Positions 45,337-56,288 of a DNA stretch of 64,000 bases are shown here, piece after piece. The notes below the pieces were generated by a model, which searched no databases, had not been told where the DNA came from, and worked only from the letters and a program-made list of their open reading frames with translations. This DNA is from Euptelea pleiosperma (lineage: Eukaryota; Streptophyta; Magnoliopsida; Ranunculales; Eupteleaceae), in assembly GCA_035048495.1 (NCBI GenBank), contig CM068543.1, forward strand, positions 34,659,096-34,723,095, given 5' to 3'. Numbering within the stretch: position 1 is the first letter of the stretch; each line of letters begins with the position of its first letter. The position numbers and the translations under genes were made by a program.

Positions 45337-47115
45337 GTACATTCATTCTCCCGATCATCAGGTACCAAACACTGTCGAGTTTCTGCCGACTTGGTAACAT
45401 CCTTCCTGAACTTTTGCATCATCATCACTGATTTTTCATCATTTTATGTCCCGGTCATGAGCACCGAGGACGGTGCTGTATTTTGGTTGGGGGTGGATAT
45501 TTACCAAAACTCATGTCTTCATTTTGATAAAAAAAATAAAATAAAATAAAAAAAAAAAAAAAAAAAGTTGTTTTTGGGGTGATTTCCGATGTTCTCCAAA
45601 AGTTTTCTAGAATTTCAAAATAAATGTGTCAAATACCCTGACTTTGATTAGCTGAAAACCTCCGTTAAGTCAGTATTGAGGATGTCAATTTTTGTTTAAA
45701 GTTAGCGTTGAGTCAATTCAAGCGTGACTACAGCAGGTTTGAAAACTCAGAAAAACTCATATTCGGCACAATTGTACACTATCAATATCAGAGTCATCCT
45801 AAGTTTAGAAATTCCAGAGATCCTGCGAGAATAATTGTGGAGACCTAACCCAGTGAGCTTTTGAGCCTTTAATCAATTCAGAGTGTTATACAACAATTCT
45901 GAGTCACAAGATGACTCACTATTCTTCATGCCCGCAATATTCGTTGAGAGATCTCATTATCTTTTGCTTCGATCATAAAACTCGGAACGACATCAACATT
46001 GGATTACTACGACAGAACCTTCTCTATATTCAGTCAAGACAGTATACATGATAGTGCAAACCCTAGAAAATGATTTAGGCCATTTTTTCTGAACCATTCA
46101 GCCTTTTTACTCACCTGAATTATACTTCACTAGAAACCCTTTGAACCTTTCTATAAAAGCCTTTTCTTTGCAAACCCATCAACCTAAAATCTAGTCCAGC
46201 TATGAAACATGACTGGCTACCCTTATTTTGAGATAAAAAAAAAAAAAAAAAAAAGAATAACTGATGTGGGTGTACCGTGAAAAAGAAAAGTAAAGAAGAA
46301 GAATCAAAAGGAAAAGAAAGTGGTTCAAGCCAAAAACAAAATATAGAAAGAAAGTATGAAGAAGAGCTGAAAAGAAATTGAGCAGTCTCAGAAATATCAA
46401 GAAAAAGAGAAAAATACGAAAAAAGGAAAAAGAACCAAATAATGGTGTTACGCCGTAGGAAAAATTCTAGAAAAGGGCAATATCCTCTCAAGATCTTTGA
46501 AATCCTGCATTCCTTTATCTCTCTACACCTGACCTAAGCCTCATTACAACCCAGGAAAGTCCTACTTGATTCTAGGATAGTACGATCATAAAATGTGGAG
46601 ATTGAAGAAAGAGAAGCTATAGAGTTTGATCTGACGTTCCCGAGTGAAGTGGTATTCCAATATGAGATCTTCTTCTGTTAAAGATGTCCTTCCTTCAAAT
46701 AATACATATGTGAGATCTTTACTTTCATCAACACATCTCCTCACATATAAATTGAGAAAAGAAGAAAACCCTTCTTGTGTGATTCTATTCTGAGTGCTAA
46801 ACATGTGAGATTTGAGGTCGAGGCATAAAAACTTAGAGGTGATCTGGAAATCTTTACTGTAGGATGATGAGAATGTTGAGCACACACACACACGCAGAGT
46901 TTGACTATTCTTGGTCATGATTATCAGTCTGTAGTCTTGCCAAAACTTTCCAACTCTTCGCTAGCATGTAACTGTTTTTGCATCCATTCAATGATTTGAC
47001 GAACGGTGTTTTCCCGGAGCTAATATGAAAAAGTGTGCAGCATGTGCAGAGCCCTTTTAAGCTCATTTATTTCGCACTAATTGCCAAGGATTGGCAATAT
47101 GCTGGTTGGGGGTTG
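45337..47115 (+). other. E5 3' region
   Basis: Collinear with the E3 3' region: a G-rich GGTTGGGGGTGG (45486-45497), poly(A), a shortened MTHYSSCPQYSLRDLI frame starting at 45913, a 170-nt purine-rich tract (about 46275-46440) with an extra poly(A) just before it, and the terminal PPT-like tract (47104-47115). No complete gene seen. Confidence 0.75.
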
Positions 47116-50100
47116 TGATATTCGCTCAAAAGTGCTTATTTTAAGCAATTATCCTTTTAGCGTTATTGCATTCTCCTACGTAAAATACTCTATTTACCTA
47201 CTTTTCTACGTAAGAGTCTCTTCTGTTGCGTAGAACACACTTTTCTGGACGAAATGGTATATTTGCATGCATTAAACATATTTTCGGAAGTCTAAATATT
47301 AAGCCGTTCTGATAAAGTCTCATTACGCGCTTCTTCTGTCGCAGGAAACCCTGATTGGATGATTCTCGAGACTTGTGGGCCCACATGGATCATGAAAGCC
47401 CATTATTAAAGCTTAAAGAGTCCACAGGCTATGTCTAGAAGATATGAGCCTATTACGGGCTGAACAAGGGGATCGAAGAGCTGGCCCAAGGAACCACGAG
47501 AGCGGGAGAGCTGATAACCAAGAAAAGGACCAAAGCATTTAAAGCCACATCAAATGATGGCCTGCTCTACTGGCAAAGCTCAAGTGAAGAACAATGGAAA
47601 ACCAGGGTTCATGACCCTCTGCCAATACTTTTTCTGATATTTTCTCTCTCATCTCTCCTTATTCTCTCCCTCTTCATCTCTCGGTCCTCGAATCTATTGA
47701 CTTAACCCCAGAACTCCTGTCCATTGGCTCTGTCTCATCTCCCTTAGCTTTCTGACCTTTGGATCTTCCATCGGGCCGTTGGATCTCTATAGATCGCCAT
47801 CTGATCTATCAATTCTATGCATCCGACCATCCGATCGTGCTACCGATCAGTCGATCATCCATCCTATCAACCACCCGATCTCCATTGTAAAATATCAGTC
47901 CCTAGGGCAGGTTTGATTGTAGAGAAATGCCTCAGATGATTGATTGTGGCTGAGAGCGTAGAGCTCGATTTCCGAAGAAAGGAAAATACATTTTTCCTTG
48001 ATGGGTATTTCAAGGGGAAAATGCATTTTTCTCCCCTGGCAACCAAACACACCCTAACCCACATCCATCGAGCCCAGTGGCCCACTATCCTTCTCACCTA
48101 CCTTCTGGCCCATGGCCGATGCACTCTGGGCCCACGAGTTTTAGCATTATTGCATGGTCTACTATTCCATTGGCCGACCACTGGCCAACATGTGGCATCA
48201 TCTCTTGGCCCAGTGGTCAATCACTTCCTTGGCCCAAAACCTATTCCTCAACCCATTGGTCAACCCAATGCGGGCCTATAAATTAGAAAGCTCACGGCCC
48301 ATGGCCAATTCTTGGAAGGGCCCCACTCGAGGCCCTTAAGCATGAGCCCCCATCTAAGTGAAATCTCAACGATTTGGAAACTGTGGATATCCAACGGTGG
48401 AGATTACATGGGGCGACCCCCTTTTTAGTTTAAAAGGGGGGAAAACCCTAAGAAAAATTGGTTCCCTCCCCCTTCTTCCCTTCTCTTTCTGCTGGCCATC
48501 TCCTTGATCTTTTCTCACCTTCTCCTTCTTCTCCGGCGTGCCATCACCGGCGAGGAGGTGGTGCGTCCTCCTCTTCCTCTTCCTCTTCTTCTTCTTCTTC
48601 TTCTTCTTCTTCTTCTCCTTGGCCTGCAACTCCAAGTAGCAGGCTGCAACTCACGTCCCACTTCCATGCTGCCCCACGGTTTGGAGCACCACAACCAGCG
48701 TCACCAACCTCCATGAACGCCGGTAAGTCTGGTTCATCACTTGAACGGACAGCACATCAGAAAACGGTAAGCTCCTCTTCTTTTTCTTCTCTTCCTTCTT
48801 CTTCTTCTTCTTCTTCTTCTTCTTCTTCTCCTTCTTCTCCTCTTCCTCCTCCTCTTCTTCTTCTTAGTCTTCTTCTTCCTCTGCATCGTCGCCGGAGTTG
48901 CAGACAGCAACTCCGGTCGTCGTCTCCACCGCCAGCACGTTTTTCGTCCCCCTCTCCTCCTATCCTTCTTCTTCCTCTTCATTTTCTTCTTCTTCCTCTT
49001 CGTTTTCTTCTTCTTCTTATCCTCAGTCTTCTTCTTCTTCTTCTCTTTTAATTCCACCGGAGTTGCAGGTGCAACTCCGGTCGTCTTCTACGGTGAGAAG
49101 CTCGCCGGAAACCTCCGTTACAGCTGCTATACCCTGCTGCCCTAGTACCATTCCAACAGACGGCACCCAAGCTACCATTTATCGCTTCGCCCTCGCCTCT
49201 CTCACCAAAAACAGAAAAAGAAATAAAAAAAAAAGAGGGAAAGAACGGTGGGTTCCATCCCCTCCTTGCACCGTCCAACGCCAGCAACAACAGTCAGCGC
49301 CTCTTTCACCTTTCATCACCGCCTGCACCTGTGGGCAGCACCACTGCCTCCATCACAGCCTGCTGATCTCCATGCTCCATCACCGTGAATACCCTACACC
49401 ACCGCCTGAAATTTCCAACGATCTTCCACCCAGCAACTCCGGTCGGATCTTTGTCTCCCTCTAGCATACGGTCAACGCTCTCCTTCATCTGCAAATCATC
49501 ACTGTCATCACCATTGGTGACAGGTGGTGAGGTCTTCAACTCCATTGATGCGAGCCTGTGGCTTCTTCAACCCACTCCTCTTTGGCCGGAGCACCACTAC
49601 GCACCCTCCAAACATCTCCGAGCACATCACTCACCACTCCGGACATCACACCATGCACCCTCTTCGGGCTTCCCACTTGGTTGACCATCAATGACCGGAG
49701 CATCATCACTCCATTGGCAGGTTCTCTTTGCCGGTCGATCTCCACTTCATGGTAAGACCACAAGGTAGGTTTCATCTCCATTCTTTATCCTTCTCTTTAG
49801 ATTCTCTCTCTAGGCCTTTCCTCACTTTCTCTCTCTATTTTCTCTCTCCTATTCTTGATTTCTCTCTCTAGGTTGTCTTTCTCTCAATTCATCTCTCTCT
49901 CCATCCATTTCTTTCTCTAAAAATTTTGTAGTTTTAATTTTCTCTCTCTAGAATCTTCACCATTTCTCTCTCTAATGATCAATTTCTCTCTATACCTCTC
50001 ATCTTCTCTCTCTACCCTAATCTCTTTTAATGCTTTCTAGTTTAGTTATTTTTATTTGATTTTCATTGTAAGAGACAAGTTCAGTTAAATAAATATGATT

Positions 50101-50302
50101 AAAGTATGATTGTGTTACATTATCTGCAATTTCCCCGTCATTTATGCTCTTTAATTGCACTAACTAACCTCGAGTGTGGATCGACATCCGACACGAATCC
50201 CTATACAGAATCTTTGAATTTTGCAGGATAATCGGATAATATTACAAATTGTGTTGAAGTTAGGGTTTCCGTAATCAACGACGCGGAAAAAACCTACTTT
50301 CA
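47116..50302 (+). repeat. E5 3' LTR
   Basis: 3187 bp. Nearly identical to the 5' LTR. Differences are scattered transitions and TTC-array lengths, for example an added CTTCCTCTTCATTTTC-type unit near 48980. T-arm-like site at 47604-47618; palindromes at 48892-48916 and 49057-49080. Confidence 0.93.
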
Positions 50303-51011
50303 ACTTGTTATCATGACCAGCACCTCATGCCACCGAATGGTCAAATATGCTCTCCTATTCTCCTTGGCCGACCAAGGCCATGAGCACAAACTCGGGCCAA
50401 TTCAAGTGCACCACCACGTAGTGCAATCGAGCAGCCACTATTATGCTTCTTCAATGACCGATCTACTCCAATGGTAAGTGTGTGAGGTTATTTTCTCTCT
50501 CTAGATCCCCCAGGCTGATCGCCTTTTTGCACCACTGACTCCGTTCGGTGAATGCAAGAGGGTGAGTTTTTCTCTCACCTCTACCTTGTCGGCCGGTAAA
50601 CGACCGAGGTGTGAAAAATCTCTCTCTACCTTCTTCCTCTCTCTCTAAAAATCTCTTTTTACATGCTTTCTAGAATAGATTTATCGCTTTATTTATTTCT
50701 GTCATTTATTTCATGTAAGCAACAGTTTAATTAATGCAATTTGATTTTGATGATTTTAGTATTTTCTGGATCTCTTGGATGTGTTTTTAATCTCGACTCG
50801 CCATTCTCATCCTTCCACGTTTCTCTTGTATATTATCTGTCATTTTATGTTCTTATTCGCGCTAATCCGACTAATCTCGAGTGTGGATCGACATCCGACA
50901 CGAATCCCTATACAAAAGTTTATATTTTGCAGGATTAAAATGCGGATCAAATTACAAATGTGTTGAAGTTAGGGTTTCCGTAACCAACGACGCGGAAAAA
51001 TGCTACTTTCA

Positions 51012-52462
51012 CAAGATAAAGGATGCATCTTCCTTCCTTTTTCCTCTTCTTCTATTCTTTGGAAGAGAGATGAGGAGCAGATTGAGAGAGGAGAGTAACG
51101 GTTTTGAAGTGGCTCTATCGATGGAGAGCACGGTGGTGCTAATGGATGCTGGCCGGTGTGGGGTGCTATGAATGGTGATAGAGTTGAAGATCGGGTCTCA
51201 CCTTGGCGATCACGGTGGGACGTTCCAAGATGGAGAGGGGACTGCCATGCATTGAAGATGAAGATTAAGAAATTTTTGGTTCGGTGGTGATCACTGCAGA
51301 TGAAGGAGATCAAGAAGAAAAGGGCGTTCCCCTTTGCTGTTAGAAAAGGGGCGGCAAGGGCAGGCGTGCAGATCAGTGATGATGCTCCAGGCGGTGGTGA
51401 AGATGGAGATGGCCGGAGAAGACGATAATGGCCTGCAAGTTGCAGGCCATGATGTGGTGGCTGGACAGTGATGGTGCTGTTGTGGAGGATTCAAGCCGTT
51501 AACTTGAAGGATTCAAGCCGTTAGCTTAGAGGATTCAAACCGTTAGCTTGCTGGTTCTCGAGTGGTGACCGGAGTTGCAGTTCCGGCGATCTGCAGGTGG
51601 GGGCAGCAAGCGTTGCAAGTTGCAGGCGCTGGTTCGCCCTTGTGCCTGCAAGAAGAAAACGAAGAAGAAGACGAGAAGGAGAAGAAGAGAAGGGGATAAG
51701 ATGATGGGGTCGTGCAGGTGATTGCTGGAGTTGCAACCTGCAACTCCGGCGAGAACGTTAGGAAGAAGATGAAGAAGATGAAAAAGAAGAAGAAGAAAGG
51801 AGGAGGAAGATGGGGCCAAAAACGAGGGGAAGAGTCAAGGGGAAGGATTGGAAGAGATTGGAGAGAATTCGAGAGATGAAGAGAGAGAGAGAATAAGGAG
51901 AGATGAGATAGAAAGTATCAGAAAATGGAGATAAAAGTTTTGGCAGAGGGTCTGGAACCCTGGTCTTCACTGTGACCATCCTCACGCTTCTCCAGTAAAG
52001 TAGACTATCATTCCTTGCTGACTCATGTGGCTTTAAACGCTTTGGTCCATCTCTTGGTCATTGGCTCTCCTACTCTCTTCGTTCTTTGGACCGGCTTTTT
52101 GGTCCTCTTATTCAGCCCATATTTGGCCCATATCTTCTAGTAATAGCATGTGGGCTCTCTTTAAGCTTTGATAATGGGCTTTCCTAATCGATGTGGGCTC
52201 GCAAGTCTCGAGAATTGTCCCATCGGGGTTTCCTGCGATAGAAGAAGCGCGTAATGAGACTTTATCAGAACAGCTTAATATCTAGACTTCCGAAAATGTG
52301 TTCAATGCATGCAAATATACCATTTCGTCCAGAAAAGTGTGTTCTACGCAACAAAAGAGACTCTTACGTAGAAAAGTAGATAAATAGAGCATTTTATCGT
52401 AGGAGAATGCAATAACGCTAAAAGGATAATTGCTTAAAATAAGCACTTTTGAGCGAATATCA
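51012..52462 (-). repeat. E2 5' LTR, second segment
   Basis: Minus-strand LTR start and middle, ending ...GAGCGAATATCA at 52462. It opens with CAAGA (51012-51016), the E4 target copy. Read on the minus strand it carries a T-arm-like site (51947-51961), CT-rich tracts and a palindrome (51725-51749), plus a second type ATGGCCTGCAA-G-TTGCAGGCCAT (51428-51450). Confidence 0.88.
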
Positions 52463-52590
52463 TCCCTACACCTTGCAACGTCGGCAGCCCCTCTCTTCTT
52501 CTTCATCTCTTACGATTTTTTTAACCATTGCACCATGGCTCACCACGTGAAAGGGGGGGATTCCAACCACCGCGAAGCATCTTTGTTGAT
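52463..52590 (+). repeat. E1 5' LTR, segment 3
   Basis: 128 bp collinear with 62676-62804 of the E1 3' LTR (TACACCTTGCAACGTCGGCAG ... CTTTGTTGAT). The first five bases are the E2 duplication, and the last five (TTGAT) are the expected S2 target. Confidence 0.85.
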
Positions 52591-53026
52591 TGATATTCGC
52601 TCAAAAGTGCTTATTTTAAGCAATTATCCTTCTAGCATTATCACACTCTTCTACGTAAAACTGTATTTTTTATCAACATTTCTACGTCAGAGTTTCTCTC
52701 ATTCCGTAGAACACTTTTTTGGTTAAAATGGTATATTTGCATGCATTCATATGCATTTATTTGACCCACATGCGAAGTCATTCTCATTACGCGATTTTTC
52801 TATCGCAGGAGCACTAATTGGGAAATTTTGATGGCATGCGGGCCCACAATCAACTTTCAGAACCTAGGATCAAAGCTCAAGAGCCAACAGGCTGAGGATA
52901 AGAAGATATAGGCCAAAGACGGGAAGAGCCAGAGAGTCGAAAGAATCGAAGGACGACCAAGAGAGAAGGAGAGGCAAGCCCTCAAAGAAGAGACTAAGGA
53001 GATTAAAGCTTATAAACCAACACAAG

Positions 53027-53094
53027 GCGAGTGCTTGCTCAGTTGGTAAAGCATGCAGAAGACCTAGTCAAAGATCAGGGTTCAGGACCCTCTG
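53027..53094 (+). other. tRNA-like module in S2 LTR
   Basis: TGCTCAGTTGGTAAAGC (53036-53052) and AGGGTTCAGGACCCT (53077-53091), spaced as the A and B boxes of a tRNA. It lies about 450 bp into the LTR, well upstream of the TATA box. Confidence 0.55.
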
Positions 53095-53823
53095 CTAGAT
53101 TTTCTCTTTATTTTTTTTGTAATATTTTCTCTCTCCTCTCTCTTAACCCCCATTCTCTCTCTATCCTCAATTCTCAATCATCCGACCTTCTAGCCCTTCA
53201 TAATCACTCAATCCTATAGCCTACCGTGGCCAATCTCCTCCGTTCAATGATCCATCTAATCATCGCCATCTACCGTCTGATCGCCATTAAATCAACCATC
53301 CGATCTCCACCGTCCCTCTCGATATCCGATCATCTCATCATTCACTATCTTAGGATCCAATGATCATCTTTTTCATCTCCTAGATCTTCCGGTCACGAGG
53401 ACAAGCTACAAATTTTGACCAATATGATCATGATCAACGGCCTGAGTTGAAGAAGGATTTTTTTTTAAGATTACCAAATCTTAGACATAGAGATTGGGGA
53501 AGTTTTTCATCCTTGATAGGCAGAAAAAAAAGGAAAATGAATTAAGGTTTGGAAATCTTACCTTCGGCATTAAAAATGGTTTGAAATAGAAAGAATATTT
53601 TTCCAAAACCAAGAAACAATTTCTTTGAAAAAGGAAAGAGATAATGCTTTATAAAACAAAAGTTTTTGTATTGAAAAATAGGGAGCATGGGTCCACAAGG
53701 AAAACCGTTGGATTCAAAAGAAAGGGTTGAAAATAGAAGGGATCCATGTCGTTGACATTTTTTTTTGGAAACCCCAAACGTTTTAAATGAAAAATAGAAA
53801 CCCAGCCGTTACCCCTCACCTGA

Positions 53824-53830
53824 TATAAAA
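53824..53830 (+). promoter_or_regulatory. TATA box of S2 LTR promoter
   Basis: TATAAAA in CCTGATATAAAAGAGGAGG, followed by purine-rich then CT-rich 5'UTR-like sequence. Same context as the E3 LTR box at 22053. Confidence 0.5.
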
Positions 53831-55285
53831 GAGGAGGAAAGAGAAGAGAACCCCCCCCCCCTCCACTCACGTTCCAAAATTTGGAGCCATATCTCCCATC
53901 CTCCACGCCCCTATCATTCTCTCCACGTTTTCTCTTGGGAGAAAACTAAACCCAGCCATCATCAACCCCGCAAAACGAGATCCCTTCTCTTTCTTTCCTA
54001 CTTCCTTTACCGTGTTTTAAAAAAAAAAAAAAAAAAAAGAGAGATCACCGGAGTTGCAGGTTGCAACTCCGGCAAGCACCATTAAAGCCGGCGAGAAGGA
54101 TCTCACAGCCGTTCCTCTCTCATCTTTCTCTCTCGACCCTAGCCTCGATAAAAAAAAAATAGAAAAAAAAAGAGAATAGAAGGAAAAGAAGAAAGAGAAG
54201 GGAAGATCGTCCCCTACCTGGTTCTCAACAGACTGCAAACCGCCCCTTACCACCACCATCATCACCAGTCGGACCTGCAAACCACCACCCACTTCATCTC
54301 TCACCAGCAAGCCTCCCTCCACGACTTCACCCTCGCTGTCAACGCCCCCAGAATCCATCTCTTGGCCCCTCTTCATCTCTTCTTCTCCACACTGCAACTT
54401 GCAGCCACCAACCTGTAACTCCAGACGGTGGGGTCTTCCTCCATTGTTGCCTGACTCACCATCATCGCCCATCGTTTCCCTCCACCAGACGGTGGCAGAC
54501 CTGCTGCCTCCATGAAGATCATCACGTTCAAGATCTTCATTGCTGCATCGTCCCACCAAGTTGCACCAGTCGGCCTCTAGCACTAGCAGCAACCCGCAAC
54601 TCCACCAACTGCACTGTTCTTCATCTTCTTGTAGAACCAAAAAAAAAAGAAAAAAAAAAAAAAGAAGAAGAAAAAGAAGGTTTGAAGAAGAAGAGAGAAG
54701 ATCCATCTCCTCCACCATCCAAACGTCCAACACCATCAACGGAGCTGTTTCTTGCCTAAACCCCGCTGCTGCACCTCCATCACCCCTACATCTCATTGTT
54801 AACCACCTCACTCTCAAGTGCTAATGGTGAGTTTTCTCTTCATCTCTCTTCTTAATTTCTCTCTCTACCTATCTCTCCCTAGGTTTCTCTCTCTAGTTCT
54901 TAGTATCTCTTCTCTCTAAATCTCTTGTTTCTCTCTCTAGTTTTTATCTTTTACAGATTTTCTAATTAGATTTATTTTCTTGTTTAATGTTTGTGAACAC
55001 TTTTGATGAATGAATAAATTGGTTATGTTGATTTTTCTTCTTTAGTGTTTATCGCCCACTCTCTCTCTAGAAGCGTCAAAATAAAGCATGTTTTAACTCA
55101 CCTATCCACCCTTCTCACCCCTCCATCAAATATTTTCCACAATCTCTAGGAAAAAAAAACCCGTCATTTCATGTTCATTATTGCGCTAATCGAGCTAACC
55201 CCGAGTGCGGATCGACATCCGACACTTCCCACTGTGCAAGAAGTTCTAAATTTTGTAGGAAAATCAGATTAAAATTACAAATATT

Positions 55286-56288
55286 AACCCTAATTAAGCA
55301 GAGTTTCAAGATTTTAGAATCTTTCCAAAAATCGCAAATCCTTGATTTGTAATATCTAAAATTCTACAGAATATAAAACCCTAATTTTTTTGAATTTTGA
55401 TTTTTTGATTTTTTTGGTATTTTTCACTTAATCTAGGGTTTCTAAAATACCATAGAACAAGATCTAGCCGTTTATATGGAAAGCAGTAAAATTTCTAAAT
55501 TATTACAACTTTGCACCCGGCCATCCGAGGCATTAAAAATAGTAATTTAAAAGTAGTTAAAAATAACTAAAAACCAAAAATAGAAAGTTTCCCGAAAAGG
55601 TCAGGCTATCCAAATTGAGCAGCTTTTCGCTACAGCAACTTTCCAATTCCGTCTTTACGTCCTTTTTTGCACTCCCGTACACCCGAGCGGCAACGGTGCC
55701 ATTTGAAAGTAGGATTTTTTTCAGTGTCGTTGGTTACGAAAACCCTAGAATCAACAATATTTGTAATTTATTCAATTTTATTCCTGCAAAATTAAGTATT
55801 CTTGCACAGTGGAAAGTATGTCGGATGTCGATCCACACTCGGGATTAGTCGGATTAGCACATTAAAGAACACATGAAATGACGGAAAAATTTCAATAATT
55901 AATAGATAAAAATAAACTTCATCATTCATTAATCAAAATGTCCTTACAATATTTGAATAAAAATGAGCAATAATCAAAACTAGACTAAAAAGCATTCTAG
56001 AGAGAGAAAAATATAAAGAGAATAGGTAGAGAGAAGATGAGAGGAGAGGCATTTTAGAGAAACAAAGAAGAAATTTAGAGAGATAGAGAGGGAACATGCT
56101 AAAAACTAGAGAGAGAAACTAGTATATAGAGAGAAAGGGAGGTTTTAGAGAGAGAAACTAAAGAAAAGAGAGGAAAAAGGTGAAACTTACCAAACTTAAC
56201 GGGAGTCGCTTCGGCAATGGATGATGGAGAAGCACACATGGTGCAATGGAGAGGAGTGGATGCACGCTGGTTTGGAAGGAGAGTAGTG
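55286..56288 (-). other. Inverted E1 LTR end, PBS and leader start
   Basis: On the minus strand this reads: the last about 580 bp of E1's 5' LTR (56288 to 55704), PBS TGGCACCGTTGCCGCTCGG (55701 downward), then the first about 415 bp of leader ending ...AATTAGGGTT (55286). The leader resumes on the plus strand at TTAGAAGTTTCC (56289), with only about 7 bp missing. Re-inverting this piece would restore E1 collinearity apart from small losses at S2's end and about 30 bp of LTR. Confidence 0.8.

Larger units (their letters stand above)
38320..50302 (+). mobile_element. E5: young, complete non-autonomous LTR retrotransposon, TSD ACTTG
   Basis: 11,983 bp with both LTRs (38320-41474 and 47116-50302), perfect ACTTG duplications (38315-38319, 50303-50307), a PBS, a 1.8-kb leader, one open 618-codon ORF, a structured 3' region and a PPT-like tract. 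It has no protease, RT, RNase H or integrase, so it depends on enzymes from relatives. By eye the LTRs differ by only about 15-20 substitutions plus microsatellite length changes, so insertion was recent. It is the innermost layer of the nest. Confidence 0.93.
35993..51011 (+). mobile_element. E4: solo LTR split by E5, TSD CAAGG/CAAGA
   Basis: It starts TGATATTCGC at 35993 and ends CTACTTTCA at 51011. Flanks are CAAGG (35988-35992) and CAAGA (51012-51016), one mismatch. Removing E5 leaves 35993-38319 plus 50308-51011, a single LTR of about 3.0 kb with no internal region. Its T-arm-like site is at 36492-36506, a perfect 12-bp-arm palindrome at 37359-37383 and the terminal block at 50877-51011. 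Confidence 0.88.
18480..52462 (-). mobile_element. E2: minus-strand Athila-like element, pol remnant, TSD TCCCT
   Basis: The left end is TGAAAGTAGG at 18480 and the right end ...GCGAATATCA at 52462, with TCCCT at 18475-18479 and 52463-52467. The empty target GCGTCCCTACACC is visible in E1's 3' LTR near 62680. Its own sequence is about 5.75 kb once E3 and E4 are removed. On the minus strand: 5' LTR (52462-51012 plus 35992-35279), PBS, a leader about 480 nt long, then a direct joint to the C-terminal part of RT, RNase H and integrase, then the 3' region and a truncated 3' LTR. Gag, protease and most of RT are deleted. Confidence 0.9.
52591..55285 (+). mobile_element. S2: LTR inserted in E1 5' LTR, right end lost
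   Basis: It starts TGATATTCGC at 52591 and runs 2695 bp to ...ATTACAAATATT within the terminal block, then stops about 50 bp short of the expected CTACTTTCA. It is a distinct subfamily (shared with 261-2030) with the clearest tRNA-like module (53036-53091), a TATAAAA box (53824-53830) and a perfect 11-bp-arm palindrome (54048-54072). The right TSD is gone because of the adjoining inversion. The minus-strand 266-codon frame at 54017-54817 is a low-complexity antisense frame. Confidence 0.8.

Noticed and set aside
18480..52462. Two separate minus-strand elements at 18480 and 35279
   Set aside because: The TSD TCCCT at both outer ends, and the GAAAG and CAAGG targets inside, show one element split by E3 and E4.
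54017..54817. 266-codon minus-strand frame
   Set aside because: Antisense to the 5'UTR-like part of the S2 LTR, low-complexity, with no homologue in sister LTRs in a matching frame.
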